DNA from: Tatumella ptyseos
GTDB lineage: Bacteria; Pseudomonadota; Gammaproteobacteria; Enterobacterales; Enterobacteriaceae
Direction of reading: 5' to 3'
Length of the DNA stretch: 64,000 nt
Assembly (NCBI RefSeq): GCF_030552895.1
Contig: NZ_CP130649.1
Span: forward strand, 2,480,001-2,544,000
Positions 29,756 through 40,950 of this stretch are shown in pieces; the stretch's first letter is position 1; every line of letters starts with the position of its first letter. Made by a program: the position numbers and the translations under genes. The notes beneath the pieces were generated by a model that was not told where the DNA came from, searched no databases, and saw only the letters and a program-made list of their open reading frames with translations.

Positions 29756-30506
29756 ACACTTTCCACAACAAATGACCAAACATTGGCATCATTGGATGTT
29801 GGAGTAATAGACAGAAAGCGATAACGGTAATAACCCCGGTAATCGGCGCAAGATAGCGAAGGCGAACGGGAGTTAACCATCCCTTACCGCTCTCTTCTTT
29901 AGCCGGACGTAACCAGCGCCACGCAAGCCAAACGCTTATCCAGATCAGCACTGCCATCCCTGCTAAATACCATTTGAATAAACTATCTTGCGCACCAGCA
30001 GGTACATCGATCGCTACGCCAGCAAGGATACCGGGCAGTAAGTAAATGGGCGGCCATAAGATGCACCCCACTAAATTGGGAGGTAAGAACTTTTTCGCGG
30101 GAAGCTCTAGCATACCGGCAATTAAGGGAATAAGCGGTCGGGTTGGCCCCACGAAGCGGCCTATTAATATGGTCGCCACACTATGATTATGTAATGCGTG
30201 TTCAGTCTTATTGAGCAAGGCTTGATGCTTCTGCAAGTACTTCCAGCGATGTAGGGGCCCTTGAAATTTCCAACCGATATAGAACGATAACCAGTCCCCA
30301 GCCAAGCATCCAATAAAGCCTGCCGCCCATGCAGGATAGAGACTGACATGCCCACTGCCGATGAGTGCGCCCAGAGAGGCCATCATCACGGTTCCAGGTA
30401 GTATTAAACCCACCAAGGCTAAGGATTCTAAAAAAGTGACAATCGCAACAATGCCTATCGCCCAACCGACCGATTGCTCTAATAAATGTTGGATCCAGGC
30501 TTCCAT
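29742..30506 (-). CDS. yabI: DedA-family membrane protein YabI
   Basis: DedA proteins are inner-membrane carriers; recent work on the family implicates members in recycling undecaprenyl phosphate and in lipid scrambling. The 254-residue length equals E. coli YabI. Conserved segments are FLESLALVGLILPGT, the re-entrant glycine-rich SLGALIGSG, GDWLSFYIGWKF and GRFVGPTRPLIPLIAGM, with the charged E, D and R residues typical of the family. The position next to thiQ is the E. coli order. Confidence 0.95.
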   Translation of the reverse strand: MEAWIQHLLEQSVGWAIGIVAIVTFLESLALVGLILPGTVMMASLGALIGSGHVSLYPAWAAGFIGCLAGDWLSFYIGWKFQGPLHRWKYLQKHQALLNKTEHALHNHSVATILIGRFVGPTRPLIPLIAGMLELPAKKFLPPNLVGCILWPPIYLLPGILAGVAIDVPAGAQDSLFKWYLAGMAVLIWISVWLAWRWLRPAKEESGKGWLTPVRLRYLAPITGVITVIAFCLLLQHPMMPMFGHLLWKVFIGH

Positions 30507-30638
30507 TAACTTTCCTCGTAATTCTCGAGCTCGGATTGTTGCGGTCTGTACCGATTACGTCAAGTAAAGTTACCGATAATCAAACACTCCGAAACAAAAT
30601 CGCTGACGGCTTAGCAAGCCATTATCTACTTTTACACT

Positions 30639-31217
30639 TTACCGCGACTCAATAGCATTAATACACTCAGTCGATAGATGGTTTAGCCCCTCTTTTTCCA
30701 GCGTAAACGATTTGAATCGATTTTGCTTATCGAGCTTAACCAGATAAATGGAATCATAATCAAAAGGCGAAATAGACGGGATCTGCGCACTTTCTCCGCC
30801 TGTGCTTGCCACCAATTCCTTTACTGCATCAACTAAGTGATCGTGTTCCCAAGCAATGTAAACGACTTGATGATTATCGCTTGCCAATAAACGACTAACC
30901 AAGGCATGCGTGTCGCGAGCATGAAATTGTAAGCCGATACTCTTTGCTAACTGAATGGCGAGAGGCATCAGTGTCGCGACGGCACGAAGTGAACTACCCT
31001 CTCTCTCTTCGATAGGGGCCGAGGCGTACAGTTCGTCCGGTTTACCATAACGAGGGACTAATACTCCGGGTAAACGCAGTGCACGGTTCAATCCTTGGCA
31101 CGAGAGTTGCCCACTAAAATTCATCTGTTTTTCTGCATGACGGAAGAAAACAAAGGTCCGCTCTGCTTGGCAGTTTGCGGCCACCCCTAATAGTAAAAGA
31201 AAAAAGACGCTACGCAA
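30639..31217 (-). CDS. Exported histidine-phosphatase-family protein
   Basis: The 192-residue product has a signal peptide (about residues 1-18, ending ANCQA). The phospho-accepting histidine lies in FFRHAEK (H27) and the second conserved histidine region is AWEHDHL (about 123-126). These are the hallmarks of the histidine phosphatase (phosphoglycerate-mutase-like) superfamily, so it is probably a periplasmic phosphatase of unknown substrate. It stands alone between yabI and polB; I see no operon partner. Confidence 0.75.
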   Translation of the reverse strand: MRSVFFLLLLGVAANCQAERTFVFFRHAEKQMNFSGQLSCQGLNRALRLPGVLVPRYGKPDELYASAPIEEREGSSLRAVATLMPLAIQLAKSIGLQFHARDTHALVSRLLASDNHQVVYIAWEHDHLVDAVKELVASTGGESAQIPSISPFDYDSIYLVKLDKQNRFKSFTLEKEGLNHLSTECINAIESR

Positions 31218-31397
31218 GATTCAATCCTCCAGCCAGAAATGATGTTGAATGACTATAACCGATTGCTATGTCATGACAGCCACCGCTTACCGAGATGTTT
31301 AGTGTTGATTGAGGAAGTGACATCAATATCGACTCTGTTTTACGAGGGGATAGAGTCCCCCCACGAAAAGCCCTGTTGTCCTTTTCCAGCTAGCTTA

Positions 31398-31417
31398 TAC
31401 TGTCTAATAAATGCTTA
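31398..31417. promoter_or_regulatory. Degenerate LexA-box-like site before polB
   Basis: The left half TACTGT matches the SOS consensus exactly, but the right half (ATGCTTA) departs from ACAGTA. It lies 17 bases before the polB start. If functional, it would be a weak operator. Confidence 0.25.
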
Positions 31418-31433
31418 AACATGAGGAAATGAT

Positions 31434-33779
31434 ATGGAGACCGTATCGGCCGGTTTTATCTTAACCCGCCATTGGCGCGATACCCCCCGCGGTGTTGAAG
31501 TCTCCTTTTGGCTGGCTACTGATCAAGGACCGCGCTTTGTCTCTGTTCCCTTGCAGCGAGCGACCGCTTTTTTCCCAACGGAATATCGTCATCAAGGTGA
31601 AGCCTTACTGACAGCTCACCAAGGCGTTACCCTGCATGACTCAGCGTTAAAAGATTTCTCACACAGAGCACAAACAACGCTTTACCTCACCCAACAGCGG
31701 TCGCTCAAAGCCATTAGCCAACAATTTCTTGAAGCTAACATTCCGCTCTACGAAGCTGATATTCGCCCCACGGACCGCTATATGATGGAGCGTTTTATTA
31801 CCGCGCCCGTCTGGATAAGTCATAGTGAAACAACCGAGCCGACCCGGTTAAAACCTCATCCTGATTACCGTCCAACGTTAAAATGGGTCTCACTGGATAT
31901 CGAGACGAATGAGCGCGGAGAGCTTTATTGTATTGGCTTGGAAGGCTGCGGGCAGCGGCAGGTTTATATGCTTGGCCCCCCTACTCCGAGCGAAGAGCAG
32001 CCCGATTTTACACTGAGCTACGTCTCGCATCCGCGGGAGTTAATCCATGCCCTTAATCAGTGGATGGCCCTGCATGATCCAGATGTGTTAATTGGCTGGA
32101 ATGTTATTCAATTCGATCTGCGCATCTTGCATCGTGAGGCCGAACGTTTTGGGCTACCCCTAAAGTTAGGTCGTGGTGGAGGTCTTTTGGGTTGGCAAGA
32201 GCATGGTTTTAAACCTGGAGTATTCAGCGCACAGGCCGCCGGACGTTGGATAATCGATGGTATTGATGCTTTAAAATCCGCATTTTGGGATTTTCCCTCT
32301 TTTAGTCTTGAGAACGTTTCTCAGCACTTACTGGGGGAAGGTAAAGATAGCGCGACACCACACGACAGGATGGCTGAGATTAATCAGCGCTTTCGCCAAG
32401 ATAAAGTGGCACTGGCCCGCTATAACCTGAAAGATTGTGAGTTAGTGACGCGTATTTTTAAAAAAACAGAACTCATGGCTTTCCTACTGGAACGCGCCAG
32501 TATCAACGGGCTGCCTGCCGATCGCCATGGCGGCTCGATCGCCGCATTCACCCATCTTTACCTTCCACGTATGCACCGCTTAGGATTTGTGGCCCCTAAC
32601 CTTGGGGATATTGCACCGCAACAGAGCCCAGGCGGATTTGTGATGGATTCACAGCCCGGTCTCTACCGTTCAGTGATCGTGCTGGATTATAAAAGTCTGT
32701 ATCCCTCGATCATCCGAACTTTTCTAATCGACCCAGTAGGCTTAATCGTTGGCTTGGCCGATCCTAACCATGCCGTGCCGGGTTACCTCTCCGCGCAATT
32801 TTCACGAACCGTGCATTGCTTACCGACAATCGTCGAACAGATCTGGCAGGGGCGTGAAAAAGCAAAGCGCGAGAAAAATGCTCCACTTTCCCAGGCATTG
32901 AAGATCATTATGAACGCCTTTTACGGTGTACTAGGAACGCCCTCTTGTCGATTTTTTGATCCGCGTCTTGCTTCGTCAATTACTTTGCGGGGCCACAATA
33001 TCATGCAACAAACTCGACAACTGATTGAACAACAAGGCTACACCGTTATTTACGGGGATACAGATTCCACCTTTATCTCACTCGGTGAACAATGCGACTC
33101 TCAGCAAGCGGACGCGATTGGTCAGCGGCTTGTCACCCTAATCAATCAATGGTGGCAACAAAGGCTGCAGCAACAACTCGGGTTAGAGAGTGCCTTAGAA
33201 ATCGAGTACGAACGCCATTTCAGTCGTTTCTTGATGCCTACCATCCGCGGTGCTGAACAAGGGAGCAAGAAACGCTATGCCGGTTTAGTGGCCGAACACG
33301 GCGAAGAACGATTGGTTTTTAAAGGCTTAGAGACCGTACGAACCGATTGGACGCCACTTGCACAACAATTTCAACAAACACTTTATGGCCTTATTTTTCG
33401 TGATCAACCTTGGGAGGAGTACGTGCAACACACTGTACAACAATTGTTGGCGGGTGAGTTAGACGATCAGCTGGTCTATAAAAAGCGCTTACGTCGCCCA
33501 CTTGCCGATTACGAAAAAAATATTCCCCCTCACGTGCGCGCCGCCCGCCTTGCTGAACAAGCCGCCCTCGCACAAGGACAAAAATCGACCTTCCGACGGG
33601 GGAGCTCTATTCGCTATGTTATCACCCTCGCAGGCCCTGAGCCCCTCACTGCCATGACTGCGCCGCTCGACTATACTCATTATTTAACTAAGCAATTACA
33701 GCCTGTCGCTGAAGGGATTCTCGGTTTTGTCGGCGGCAATTTTGAAAATGTCATGACCGGTCAACTTGGGCTATTTTGA
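31434..33779 (+). CDS. polB: DNA polymerase II
   Basis: This family-B DNA polymerase, with 3'-5' proofreading, acts in replication restart and bypass of damage. The 781 residues show the exonuclease motif VSLDIETNERGE. Polymerase motifs are LDYKSLYPSII, KIIMNAFYGVLGT and the catalytic YGDTDSTF. Length is within two residues of E. coli Pol II. In E. coli polB is SOS-controlled. Here only a half-site resembling the LexA box is seen, at 31398-31417. rapA follows on the same strand after 144 bases. Confidence 0.98.
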   Translation: METVSAGFILTRHWRDTPRGVEVSFWLATDQGPRFVSVPLQRATAFFPTEYRHQGEALLTAHQGVTLHDSALKDFSHRAQTTLYLTQQRSLKAISQQFLEANIPLYEADIRPTDRYMMERFITAPVWISHSETTEPTRLKPHPDYRPTLKWVSLDIETNERGELYCIGLEGCGQRQVYMLGPPTPSEEQPDFTLSYVSHPRELIHALNQWMALHDPDVLIGWNVIQFDLRILHREAERFGLPLKLGRGGGLLGWQEHGFKPGVFSAQAAGRWIIDGIDALKSAFWDFPSFSLENVSQHLLGEGKDSATPHDRMAEINQRFRQDKVALARYNLKDCELVTRIFKKTELMAFLLERASINGLPADRHGGSIAAFTHLYLPRMHRLGFVAPNLGDIAPQQSPGGFVMDSQPGLYRSVIVLDYKSLYPSIIRTFLIDPVGLIVGLADPNHAVPGYLSAQFSRTVHCLPTIVEQIWQGREKAKREKNAPLSQALKIIMNAFYGVLGTPSCRFFDPRLASSITLRGHNIMQQTRQLIEQQGYTVIYGDTDSTFISLGEQCDSQQADAIGQRLVTLINQWWQQRLQQQLGLESALEIEYERHFSRFLMPTIRGAEQGSKKRYAGLVAEHGEERLVFKGLETVRTDWTPLAQQFQQTLYGLIFRDQPWEEYVQHTVQQLLAGELDDQLVYKKRLRRPLADYEKNIPPHVRAARLAEQAALAQGQKSTFRRGSSIRYVITLAGPEPLTAMTAPLDYTHYLTKQLQPVAEGILGFVGGNFENVMTGQLGLF

Positions 33780-33923
33780 TAGGTGACGAATCCCTCGCCT
33801 TCCAGTACCATAGCGCCCTTCAAAATAACCCGGCCTTTTACCACCACCAGGGTGGAAAACAGGGTTCGGCCGGTTATCCGTGATTGAATACATCCCTATA
33901 ATTAAGAGAATCGAGCAAAATTT

Positions 33924-36830
33924 ATGCCTTTTACACTTGGTCAGCGCTGGATTAGTGATACAGAAAGTGAACTTGGATTAGGAACCGTCGTGGCAATCGA
34001 TGCGCGTATGGTGACCGTACTCTTCCCAGCCACCGGCGAAAACCGACTATATGCCCGTAATGATTCTCCCATCACTCGCGTAATATTCAACCCAGGCGAT
34101 ACGATCACCAGTCACGAGGGTTGGCAGTTGGTGGTTGACGAAGTACGCGATGAAAATGGCCTGATGGCCTACATTGGCACGCGCAGCGACACACAGGAAA
34201 CCGATGTGGTGTTACGTGAAGTCATGTTAGACAGTAAATTGAGCTTCAGTAAGCCTCAAGACCGCTTGTTTGCCGGACAATTGGACCGAATGGATCGCTT
34301 CGCGCTGCGCTACCGTGCAAGAAAGTATCAAAGTGAGCAATACCGTTTAGCGACAAGTGGAATGCGTGGGATGCGCACTAACTTAATTCCCCACCAGCTT
34401 CATATTGCTCAAGACGTAGGCCGCCGTCATGCCCCGCGTGTATTGCTCGCTGACGAAGTCGGATTAGGTAAAACGATTGAAGCGGGTATGATCATCCAGC
34501 AGCAATTACTGGCTGGTCGTGCTGAACGTGTATTGATTATCGTGCCCGAGACTTTGCAACATCAGTGGCTGGTCGAGATGCTGCGCCGTTTTACGTTGCA
34601 CTTTGCGTTATTCGACGATGAGCGTTATAACGAAGCGCGCTTTGACAACGCTAACCCTTTTTTCACCGAACAATTGGTGATCTGCTCACTGGATTTTGTG
34701 TGCAAAAATAAACAGCGTTTAGAGGATATGCTGGAAGCCGACTGGGACTTAATGGTCGTTGATGAAGCTCACCATTTGGCTTGGAGCGAGGGTAAGCCGG
34801 GTCGTGAATACCAAGTCATCGAAAAACTGGCTGACGTAGTGCCTGGTGTCTTGTTATTAACTGCTACCCCAGAACAGCTCGGCATGCAAAGTCACTTTGC
34901 TCGTCTACGCCTACTCGATGGCGATCGCTTCCATGATTTCGATGCCTTCGTCGAGGAACAGCGTCATTTCCAACCCGTTGCTGAAGCAGTTGCTAGCCTG
35001 TTAGCAGAAGAGCCATTAGCTGAACAACAAATCGCTGTCATTAATGAGTTGATTAAAGAGCAAGATATTCGACCACTGATCCTCCAAGCGAACAGTGACA
35101 GCGAAGAACGTCTTACCGCTCGCCAGCAGTTGGTTGAAATGTTAACTGACCGTCATGGCACCAGCCGAGTGCTTTTCCGTAATACCCGTCAAGGTGTTCA
35201 AGGCTTTCCTAAGCGTGCGTTACATGCCGTTCGTCTACCGCTACCCAGCCAATATCAAACCGCTATAAAAGTGTCTGGTATTATGTCGGCACGTAAGAGT
35301 AAAGATGAACGAGCGCGTGACTTACTCTACCCTGAGCAAATTTACCAAGAATTTGAAGGGGATAACGGAACTTGGTGGGCGTTTGATCCACGCGTTGAGT
35401 GGTTAATTAACTATTTACTGGAGCATCGTAAAGAGAAAGTACTCGTCATCTGCGCTAAAGCCGCGACCGCACTTCAGTTAGAGCAAGTACTTCGCGAGCG
35501 CGAGGGGATTCGTGCGGCCGTCTTCCATGAAGGGCTATCGATTATCGAGCGTGATAAAGCCGCAGCATTCTTTGCTTCGCAAGAAGAAGGTGCCCAAGTG
35601 CTCCTCTGCTCAGAGATTGGTTCAGAAGGTCGTAACTTCCAGTTCGCTAGCCGCATGGTGATGTTTGATCTGCCGTTCAACCCTGACCTCTTAGAACAGC
35701 GTATTGGTCGTCTGGATCGTATTGGACAACTTCATGATATCGAAATCATGGTGCCATGGCTGGAAAATACCGCACAAGCGGTACTACTACGCTGGTTCCA
35801 CGAAGGGTTAGATGCGTTCGAAAGTACTTGTCCAACCGGTCGCACCATATACGATACTGTGCATCCACAATTACTCGAGTTCTTAGTCGCACCGGAAAAA
35901 GACGAAGGTTTAGAAGCATTTATTCAGCAGTGCCGCGCACAACATGACGACCTTAAATCACAGTTGGAGTCCGGTCGTGACCGCTTATTAGAACTGCATT
36001 CTCATGGCGGCGAGAAAGCGGAACGTCTTGCAGATGATATTGCCGCACAAGATAACGATACCGCGTTGGTTAACTTTGCCTTAAATCTGTTCGATATTGT
36101 TGGCATTAACCAAGAAGACCGTAGCGATAACTTAATCGTGCTAACCCCTTCTGACCATATGTTAGTCCCTGATTTCCCTGGGTTACCGGAAGATGGATGC
36201 ACTATTACCTTCAACCGTAACCAAGCGTTATCCCGTGAAGACACTCAGTTCATCACTTGGGAACATCCGCTTATTCGTAACGGTCTGGATCTCATCCTAT
36301 CGGGTGATACCGGGAGCTGCGCGCTCTCCTTATTGAAAAATAAAGCCTTACCGGTCGGTACCCTATTACTGGAATTGATCTACGTGGTGGAAGCACAAGC
36401 GCCGAAACAGCTCCAGTTAACTCGCTTCCTGCCGCCTACGCCATTACGCCTTTTGGTCGATACCAAAGGCAACAACTTAGCGGATAAGGTCGAGTTCGAA
36501 AGCTTTAACCGCCAATTGAATGCGGTTAATCGTCACACTGGCAGCAAGCTGGTCAATGCGGTGCAGCAAGAAGTGCACCAAATTCTGACCACCGGTGAGC
36601 AATTGGTCAGTGCTAATGCTCAGGCAGTTATTGCCGAGGCTCAGCAATCGGCAGAAAAGCAGCTCACGGCAGAGTTGGAACGTTTAGAAGCATTGAAAAA
36701 GGTTAATCCGAATATTCGTGAAGATGAAATTGATGCGCTACGCGATAATCGTCAAGAAGTTCTCGAAAGCTTATCGCAAGCAAACTGGCGTCTCGACGCA
36801 TTGCGCTTGATCGTCGTAACGCATCAGTAA
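33924..36830 (+). CDS. rapA: RNA polymerase-associated ATPase RapA
   Basis: RapA is a Swi2/Snf2 ATPase that binds RNA polymerase core and helps recycle it after termination. The 968-residue length equals E. coli RapA. It has the N-terminal Tudor-like region ([15 protein letters not shown]), Walker [13 protein letters not shown], the DEAHH box and the late helicase motifs [12 protein letters not shown] and [12 protein letters not shown]. It lies between polB and rluA, the conserved enteric order. Confidence 0.98.
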   Translation: MPFTLGQRWISDTESELGLGTVVAIDARMVTVLFPATGENRLYARNDSPITRVIFNPGDTITSHEGWQLVVDEVRDENGLMAYIGTRSDTQETDVVLREVMLDSKLSFSKPQDRLFAGQLDRMDRFALRYRARKYQSEQYRLATSGMRGMRTNLIPHQLHIAQDVGRRHAPRVLLADEVGLGKTIEAGMIIQQQLLAGRAERVLIIVPETLQHQWLVEMLRRFTLHFALFDDERYNEARFDNANPFFTEQLVICSLDFVCKNKQRLEDMLEADWDLMVVDEAHHLAWSEGKPGREYQVIEKLADVVPGVLLLTATPEQLGMQSHFARLRLLDGDRFHDFDAFVEEQRHFQPVAEAVASLLAEEPLAEQQIAVINELIKEQDIRPLILQANSDSEERLTARQQLVEMLTDRHGTSRVLFRNTRQGVQGFPKRALHAVRLPLPSQYQTAIKVSGIMSARKSKDERARDLLYPEQIYQEFEGDNGTWWAFDPRVEWLINYLLEHRKEKVLVICAKAATALQLEQVLREREGIRAAVFHEGLSIIERDKAAAFFASQEEGAQVLLCSEIGSEGRNFQFASRMVMFDLPFNPDLLEQRIGRLDRIGQLHDIEIMVPWLENTAQAVLLRWFHEGLDAFESTCPTGRTIYDTVHPQLLEFLVAPEKDEGLEAFIQQCRAQHDDLKSQLESGRDRLLELHSHGGEKAERLADDIAAQDNDTALVNFALNLFDIVGINQEDRSDNLIVLTPSDHMLVPDFPGLPEDGCTITFNRNQALSREDTQFITWEHPLIRNGLDLILSGDTGSCALSLLKNKALPVGTLLLELIYVVEAQAPKQLQLTRFLPPTPLRLLVDTKGNNLADKVEFESFNRQLNAVNRHTGSKLVNAVQQEVHQILTTGEQLVSANAQAVIAEAQQSAEKQLTAELERLEALKKVNPNIREDEIDALRDNRQEVLESLSQANWRLDALRLIVVTHQ

Positions 36831-36837
36831 CCGTTTT

Positions 36838-36855
36838 GAGGGGGGAAACCCCCTC
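36838..36855 (+). terminator. GNRA-capped hairpin between rapA and rluA
   Basis: GAGGGGG and CCCCCTC pair around a GAAA loop, a stable seven-pair stem with a tetraloop, immediately after the rapA stop. No T tract follows, so it more likely sets relative expression or RNA stability than ends transcription. Confidence 0.4.
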
Positions 36856-36866
36856 TAGGATAGAAA

Positions 36867-37517
36867 ATGGAAGCTTATCACCCCCCTCTCGAGCCTTGGC
36901 TGCATATCCTTTATCAGGATGAGCACATTATTGTGGTCAATAAACCCAGCGGATTATTGTCTGTCCCTGGACGTTTGCCTGAACATAGCGACAGCATCAT
37001 GACACGTATCCAGCGTGATTTTCCTGGAGCAGAATCTGTCCATCGGCTCGACATGGCCACTAGCGGTGTAATGGTAGTTGCCTTGACCAAAGCCGCTGAG
37101 CGCGAATTAAAACGTCAATTTCGAGAGAGAGAGCCGTCAAAAACCTATATCGCTCAGGTTTGGGGACAATTGTTGCCGGATGAAGGATTGGTCGATTTAC
37201 CGCTAATTTGCGACTGGCCTAACCGGCCTAAACAGAAAGTCTGTTTCGAAACCGGTAAAGCGGCGCAAACAGTGTGGGAAGTCCTAGAACGAGACGCGGT
37301 AAGCTGCCGTGTACAACTCAAGCCGATTACGGGCCGGTCACATCAGCTACGCGTACACATGTTAGCGATGGGGCACCCTATTTTGGGCGATAACTTTTAT
37401 GCTTCACCGGAAGCAAAAGCGTTAGCACCGCGCTTGCTACTCCATGCAGAACGCCTAACCATTACCCATCCAGTGTTTGGTAACAGCATGACCTTTAAAC
37501 AACCAGCAGAGTTCTAG
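36867..37517 (+). CDS. rluA: Dual-specificity 23S rRNA/tRNA pseudouridine synthase
   Basis: RluA makes pseudouridine at 746 of 23S rRNA and at position 32 of some tRNAs. The catalytic aspartate is in VHRLDMATSGVMV. The motifs VVNKPSGLLSVPGR, KPITGRSHQLRVHM and GHPILGDNFY are family-typical, and the 216 residues are normal. The gene follows rapA by 36 bases containing a GAAA-capped hairpin. Confidence 0.96.
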   Translation: MEAYHPPLEPWLHILYQDEHIIVVNKPSGLLSVPGRLPEHSDSIMTRIQRDFPGAESVHRLDMATSGVMVVALTKAAERELKRQFREREPSKTYIAQVWGQLLPDEGLVDLPLICDWPNRPKQKVCFETGKAAQTVWEVLERDAVSCRVQLKPITGRSHQLRVHMLAMGHPILGDNFYASPEAKALAPRLLLHAERLTITHPVFGNSMTFKQPAEF

Positions 37518-37544
37518 CCTCTGCCGGTTAGTAATACTCCGCAA

Positions 37545-38357
37545 TTAGAAACCTTTTTGGGTACGGATCAGTTCATACGCCGATTGAATTTTCTGGGCTT
37601 TCTCTTTAGCAAGCGTCATCATCTCAGGGGGCAACCCCTTTGCGACTAACTTATCTGGATGATGCTCACTCATCAATTTGCGATAAGCGCGCTTAATGGT
37701 TAACGCATCATCGTCTGGAGAGACCCCCAATACCGAGCAAGCATCCTGTAGGGTTGGACCTTGAGGCGCTTGACGAAAGCCCCCTTGATGTTGTGAGTAG
37801 CCTTGCTGTCCAAAATGGCTCCCTCCGGTCATCATACGAATAAAGAGTTCAAACTGCTGGCGAGAAATTCCTAACTCTTCCGCAATAATATATAAAACTT
37901 GCTGCTCATTCGGATGAAGTTCGCCATCAGCCAGTGCAGCTTGGATTTGAATTTCCAGAAAAATCTTAATTAAATCAACTCGCCCGATACAAGCTTGTCT
38001 AAATTCACGTAATTTCTGACGTAATGGAAATTCTGTCTCTTTACCTTCCCGAAACGCTTGCTGCGCGAGTTGACGTGATGTGCCCTGTAGCTGCATACGA
38101 TCCATTATGGTCGAAGCCAGCTGAATATCTGCCTCAGTCACGCGCCCTTTGGATTTGGTCAAATGCCCCATTACTTGGAAAGTAGTGATAAAAAACAAGT
38201 TCTGCCGTGAGTGAGCTGAACCTTTAAAATTACCCACGAAGTTGGACATAAGCGTATCGACGAGATGCCCGAGGAGTACGCCGCCGACGATGCCCCAAAA
38301 CCCTACCCCTGAAAAGAGTCCCAATAAAAAACCAATAACTTTGCCTCGGTAGCGCAT
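37545..38357 (-). CDS. djlA: DnaJ-like co-chaperone, membrane-anchored
   Basis: DjlA is an inner-membrane co-chaperone of DnaK, linked in E. coli to induction of capsule synthesis via RcsB/C. The 270 residues start with one glycine-rich membrane segment ([20 protein letters not shown]). A TerB-like central region with a glycine/glutamine-rich linker follows. The gene ends with a C-terminal J domain, [14 protein letters not shown], and the catalytic HPD triad in SEHHPDKLV. It converges on rluA and is divergent from lptD, as in E. coli. Confidence 0.96.
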   Translation of the reverse strand: MRYRGKVIGFLLGLFSGVGFWGIVGGVLLGHLVDTLMSNFVGNFKGSAHSRQNLFFITTFQVMGHLTKSKGRVTEADIQLASTIMDRMQLQGTSRQLAQQAFREGKETEFPLRQKLREFRQACIGRVDLIKIFLEIQIQAALADGELHPNEQQVLYIIAEELGISRQQFELFIRMMTGGSHFGQQGYSQHQGGFRQAPQGPTLQDACSVLGVSPDDDALTIKRAYRKLMSEHHPDKLVAKGLPPEMMTLAKEKAQKIQSAYELIRTQKGF

Positions 38358-38538
38358 AAACTCCTCAATTCGTCATGCTAATGTTTTCATTTTCGATTAT
38401 CATACCCGTCATTCACTAAACCGCCTATCGCTAAACCAGCTTAATCACGATTATCGCTGGCGCTGATACTTTCGGTACGTTACTCTTTATCGGACTGCTG
38501 GCCCCTTGCCAGAACTAACGGAATCTTAGATACCGCGT

Positions 38539-40896
38539 ATGAATAAAAGACTACCTACATTGCTGGCCACTATGATTGGATCAGCCCTATACAGCCAGTA
38601 TTCACTTGCTGACGATCTGATGTCGCAATGTATGCTGGGCGTGCCTTCTTATAATCGTCCGCTGGTGAAAAGTGACCCAAATACGCAGCCCGTCACTATC
38701 CATTCAGATAGTGTAAAAGGTAATTATCCTGACGATGCAATTTTTGACGGCAACGTAGATATTAATCAAGGGAATGGCAGACTTCGTGCTGACCAAGTGC
38801 AACTTCATCAACGTCAACAAGCTGGACAAAATACCCCCACACGTACGGTTGATGCATTAGGCAATGTTCATTACGACGATAACCAAGTTATTTTGAAAGG
38901 CCCTAAAGCTTGGTCCAATCTGAATACTAAAGATACTAATGTTTGGAACGGCAACTACCAGATGGTTGATCGTCAAGGACGTGGTACCGCTGAGCAAATG
39001 AAGCAACGCGATAATAATCGCTATACCATTTTGGAAAATGGTAGCTTTACGACTTGTTTACCGAACTCCAATAGCTGGAGTGTGGTGGGTTCAGAAATTA
39101 TTGAAGACCGCCAAGAAGAAGTAGCAGAGATTTGGAACGCGAGATTTAAAATTGGCTCAGTACCAGTATTTTATAGCCCTTATTTGCAGATGCCAATTGG
39201 TGATCGCCGCCGCTCAGGTTTCCTAATCCCTAATGCGAAATATGGTAGTAAAGATGGCTTCGAATTTATGCTGCCATACTACTGGAATATTGCCCCACAA
39301 ATGGATGCAACTATTACTCCGCATTATATTAGTAAACGTGGTATGCAGTTACAGAACGAATTCCGTTATCTCTCGGTATTAGGTGCCGGGTTGATGGAAT
39401 TCGACTACTTAGGTTCGGATAATCAGTACGATAGGCAGAAAGATGCTCGCGGTATCGCTGACAGTGATAACTCTAAGCGTTGGTTATTTTACTGGAATCA
39501 TAGCGGTGTCTATGATCAACACTGGCGCTTAAATGCTAACTACACCAAAGTCAGTGACCGCTACTATTTTAACGATCTGGACTCGAAATATTACAGCTCT
39601 ACTGATGGCTATGCCGATCAGAAATTTAGTTTCGGCTACGCGGATAAAAATTGGGATGCCACCCTGTCAACACGGGATTTCCAAACTTTCAATAAACTGA
39701 ATACCAGCATTTACCGCACAGTACCGCAATTAGATGTTAATCTTTATCAAAATGATATCGGACCTTTCGACACTCACGTTTATGGTCAGTTTGCGCGCTT
39801 TACTAATACCAATTCGCGCTTACCCCGTGCTACGCGACTACACATTGAACCCACCATTGATTTACCGCTATCAAATGGCTGGGCAAGTTTAAATACCGAA
39901 GCAAAATTATTAGCGACCCATTACCAACAAGATCACTTGCAAAATGCAAGCGAACTTCCTAATGGTGGTGATTATAATCTCAAAAGCTCGGTAAACCGGA
40001 CATTGCCGCAATTTAAGGTTGACGGTAAGTTAGTCTTTGACCGGGACATGGATTGGGCGCAGGGTTATACCCAAACCTTGGAACCTCGTGTTCAATACCT
40101 CTACACGCCCTATCGTAACCAAAATAATATCTATCCTTATGATTCAACCTTGTTACAAACCGATTATACCGGTTTGTTCCGAGACCAATCATATAGCGGA
40201 CTTGATCGTATCGCTTCAACTAACCAAGTCGCTACTGGGGTAACTACCCGTATCTACGATGAAAATTTAGTTGAACGTTTTAATGCTTCCGTAGGTCAGA
40301 TTTATGCGTTTACGCGATCACGTACGGGTGACCCGTCGGATGATAATGATACGGGAAGTATTATTTGGGCTGGTGACACCTACTGGCGCATGACTGACCA
40401 ATGGGGTTTAAGAGGTGGATTGCAGTATGACACTCACTTAAATAACGTGGCGCAAGGTAATGCCGGTCTTGAGTACCGACAAGATAATGACCGTGTGATA
40501 CAACTGAACTATCGCTATAGTAGCCCTGAATACATTGCTCGTGCGATGAATAACTCAATTTATACCACTAGCCCAATCTATAAGAATGGGATTTCGCAGG
40601 TTGGAGCAACCGCTAGCTGGCCAATTGCCGATGCATGGTCTGTTGTGGGAGCCTACTATTATGATACTCGTAATAGTAAGCCTGCTGAGCAATTGCTTGG
40701 CGTACAATACAGCTCTTGCTGCTATGCAATACGCTTGGGTTATGAGCGCAAGATCAATGGTTGGCAAAACAATACCAGTGAATACGATAATCAGGTTTCA
40801 TTTAATATCGAGTTCAGAGGATTGGGGGCTAACTATGGCTTAGGTACCGCAGAGATGCGGACTCAGGGAATTATCCCTTATCAGCCAACGTTTTAA
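38539..40896 (+). CDS. lptD: LPS-assembly outer-membrane protein
   Basis: LptD with LptE inserts lipopolysaccharide into the outer leaflet of the outer membrane. The 785 residues (E. coli 784) begin with a signal peptide (about 1-24, ending YSLA). An OstA/LptA-like jellyroll ([20 protein letters not shown]) follows, then the large barrel. The cysteines that make the two essential interdomain disulfides are kept: one in MSQCMLG, one in FTTCLPNS and a pair in [10 protein letters not shown]. surA follows 54 bases later on the same strand. Confidence 0.98.
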   Translation: MNKRLPTLLATMIGSALYSQYSLADDLMSQCMLGVPSYNRPLVKSDPNTQPVTIHSDSVKGNYPDDAIFDGNVDINQGNGRLRADQVQLHQRQQAGQNTPTRTVDALGNVHYDDNQVILKGPKAWSNLNTKDTNVWNGNYQMVDRQGRGTAEQMKQRDNNRYTILENGSFTTCLPNSNSWSVVGSEIIEDRQEEVAEIWNARFKIGSVPVFYSPYLQMPIGDRRRSGFLIPNAKYGSKDGFEFMLPYYWNIAPQMDATITPHYISKRGMQLQNEFRYLSVLGAGLMEFDYLGSDNQYDRQKDARGIADSDNSKRWLFYWNHSGVYDQHWRLNANYTKVSDRYYFNDLDSKYYSSTDGYADQKFSFGYADKNWDATLSTRDFQTFNKLNTSIYRTVPQLDVNLYQNDIGPFDTHVYGQFARFTNTNSRLPRATRLHIEPTIDLPLSNGWASLNTEAKLLATHYQQDHLQNASELPNGGDYNLKSSVNRTLPQFKVDGKLVFDRDMDWAQGYTQTLEPRVQYLYTPYRNQNNIYPYDSTLLQTDYTGLFRDQSYSGLDRIASTNQVATGVTTRIYDENLVERFNASVGQIYAFTRSRTGDPSDDNDTGSIIWAGDTYWRMTDQWGLRGGLQYDTHLNNVAQGNAGLEYRQDNDRVIQLNYRYSSPEYIARAMNNSIYTTSPIYKNGISQVGATASWPIADAWSVVGAYYYDTRNSKPAEQLLGVQYSSCCYAIRLGYERKINGWQNNTSEYDNQVSFNIEFRGLGANYGLGTAEMRTQGIIPYQPTF

Positions 40897-40950
40897 TCTT
40901 TAGTCGATAACCGGTAATTTCCGCATAGCGGTCTTAACGATGGAAAATGT

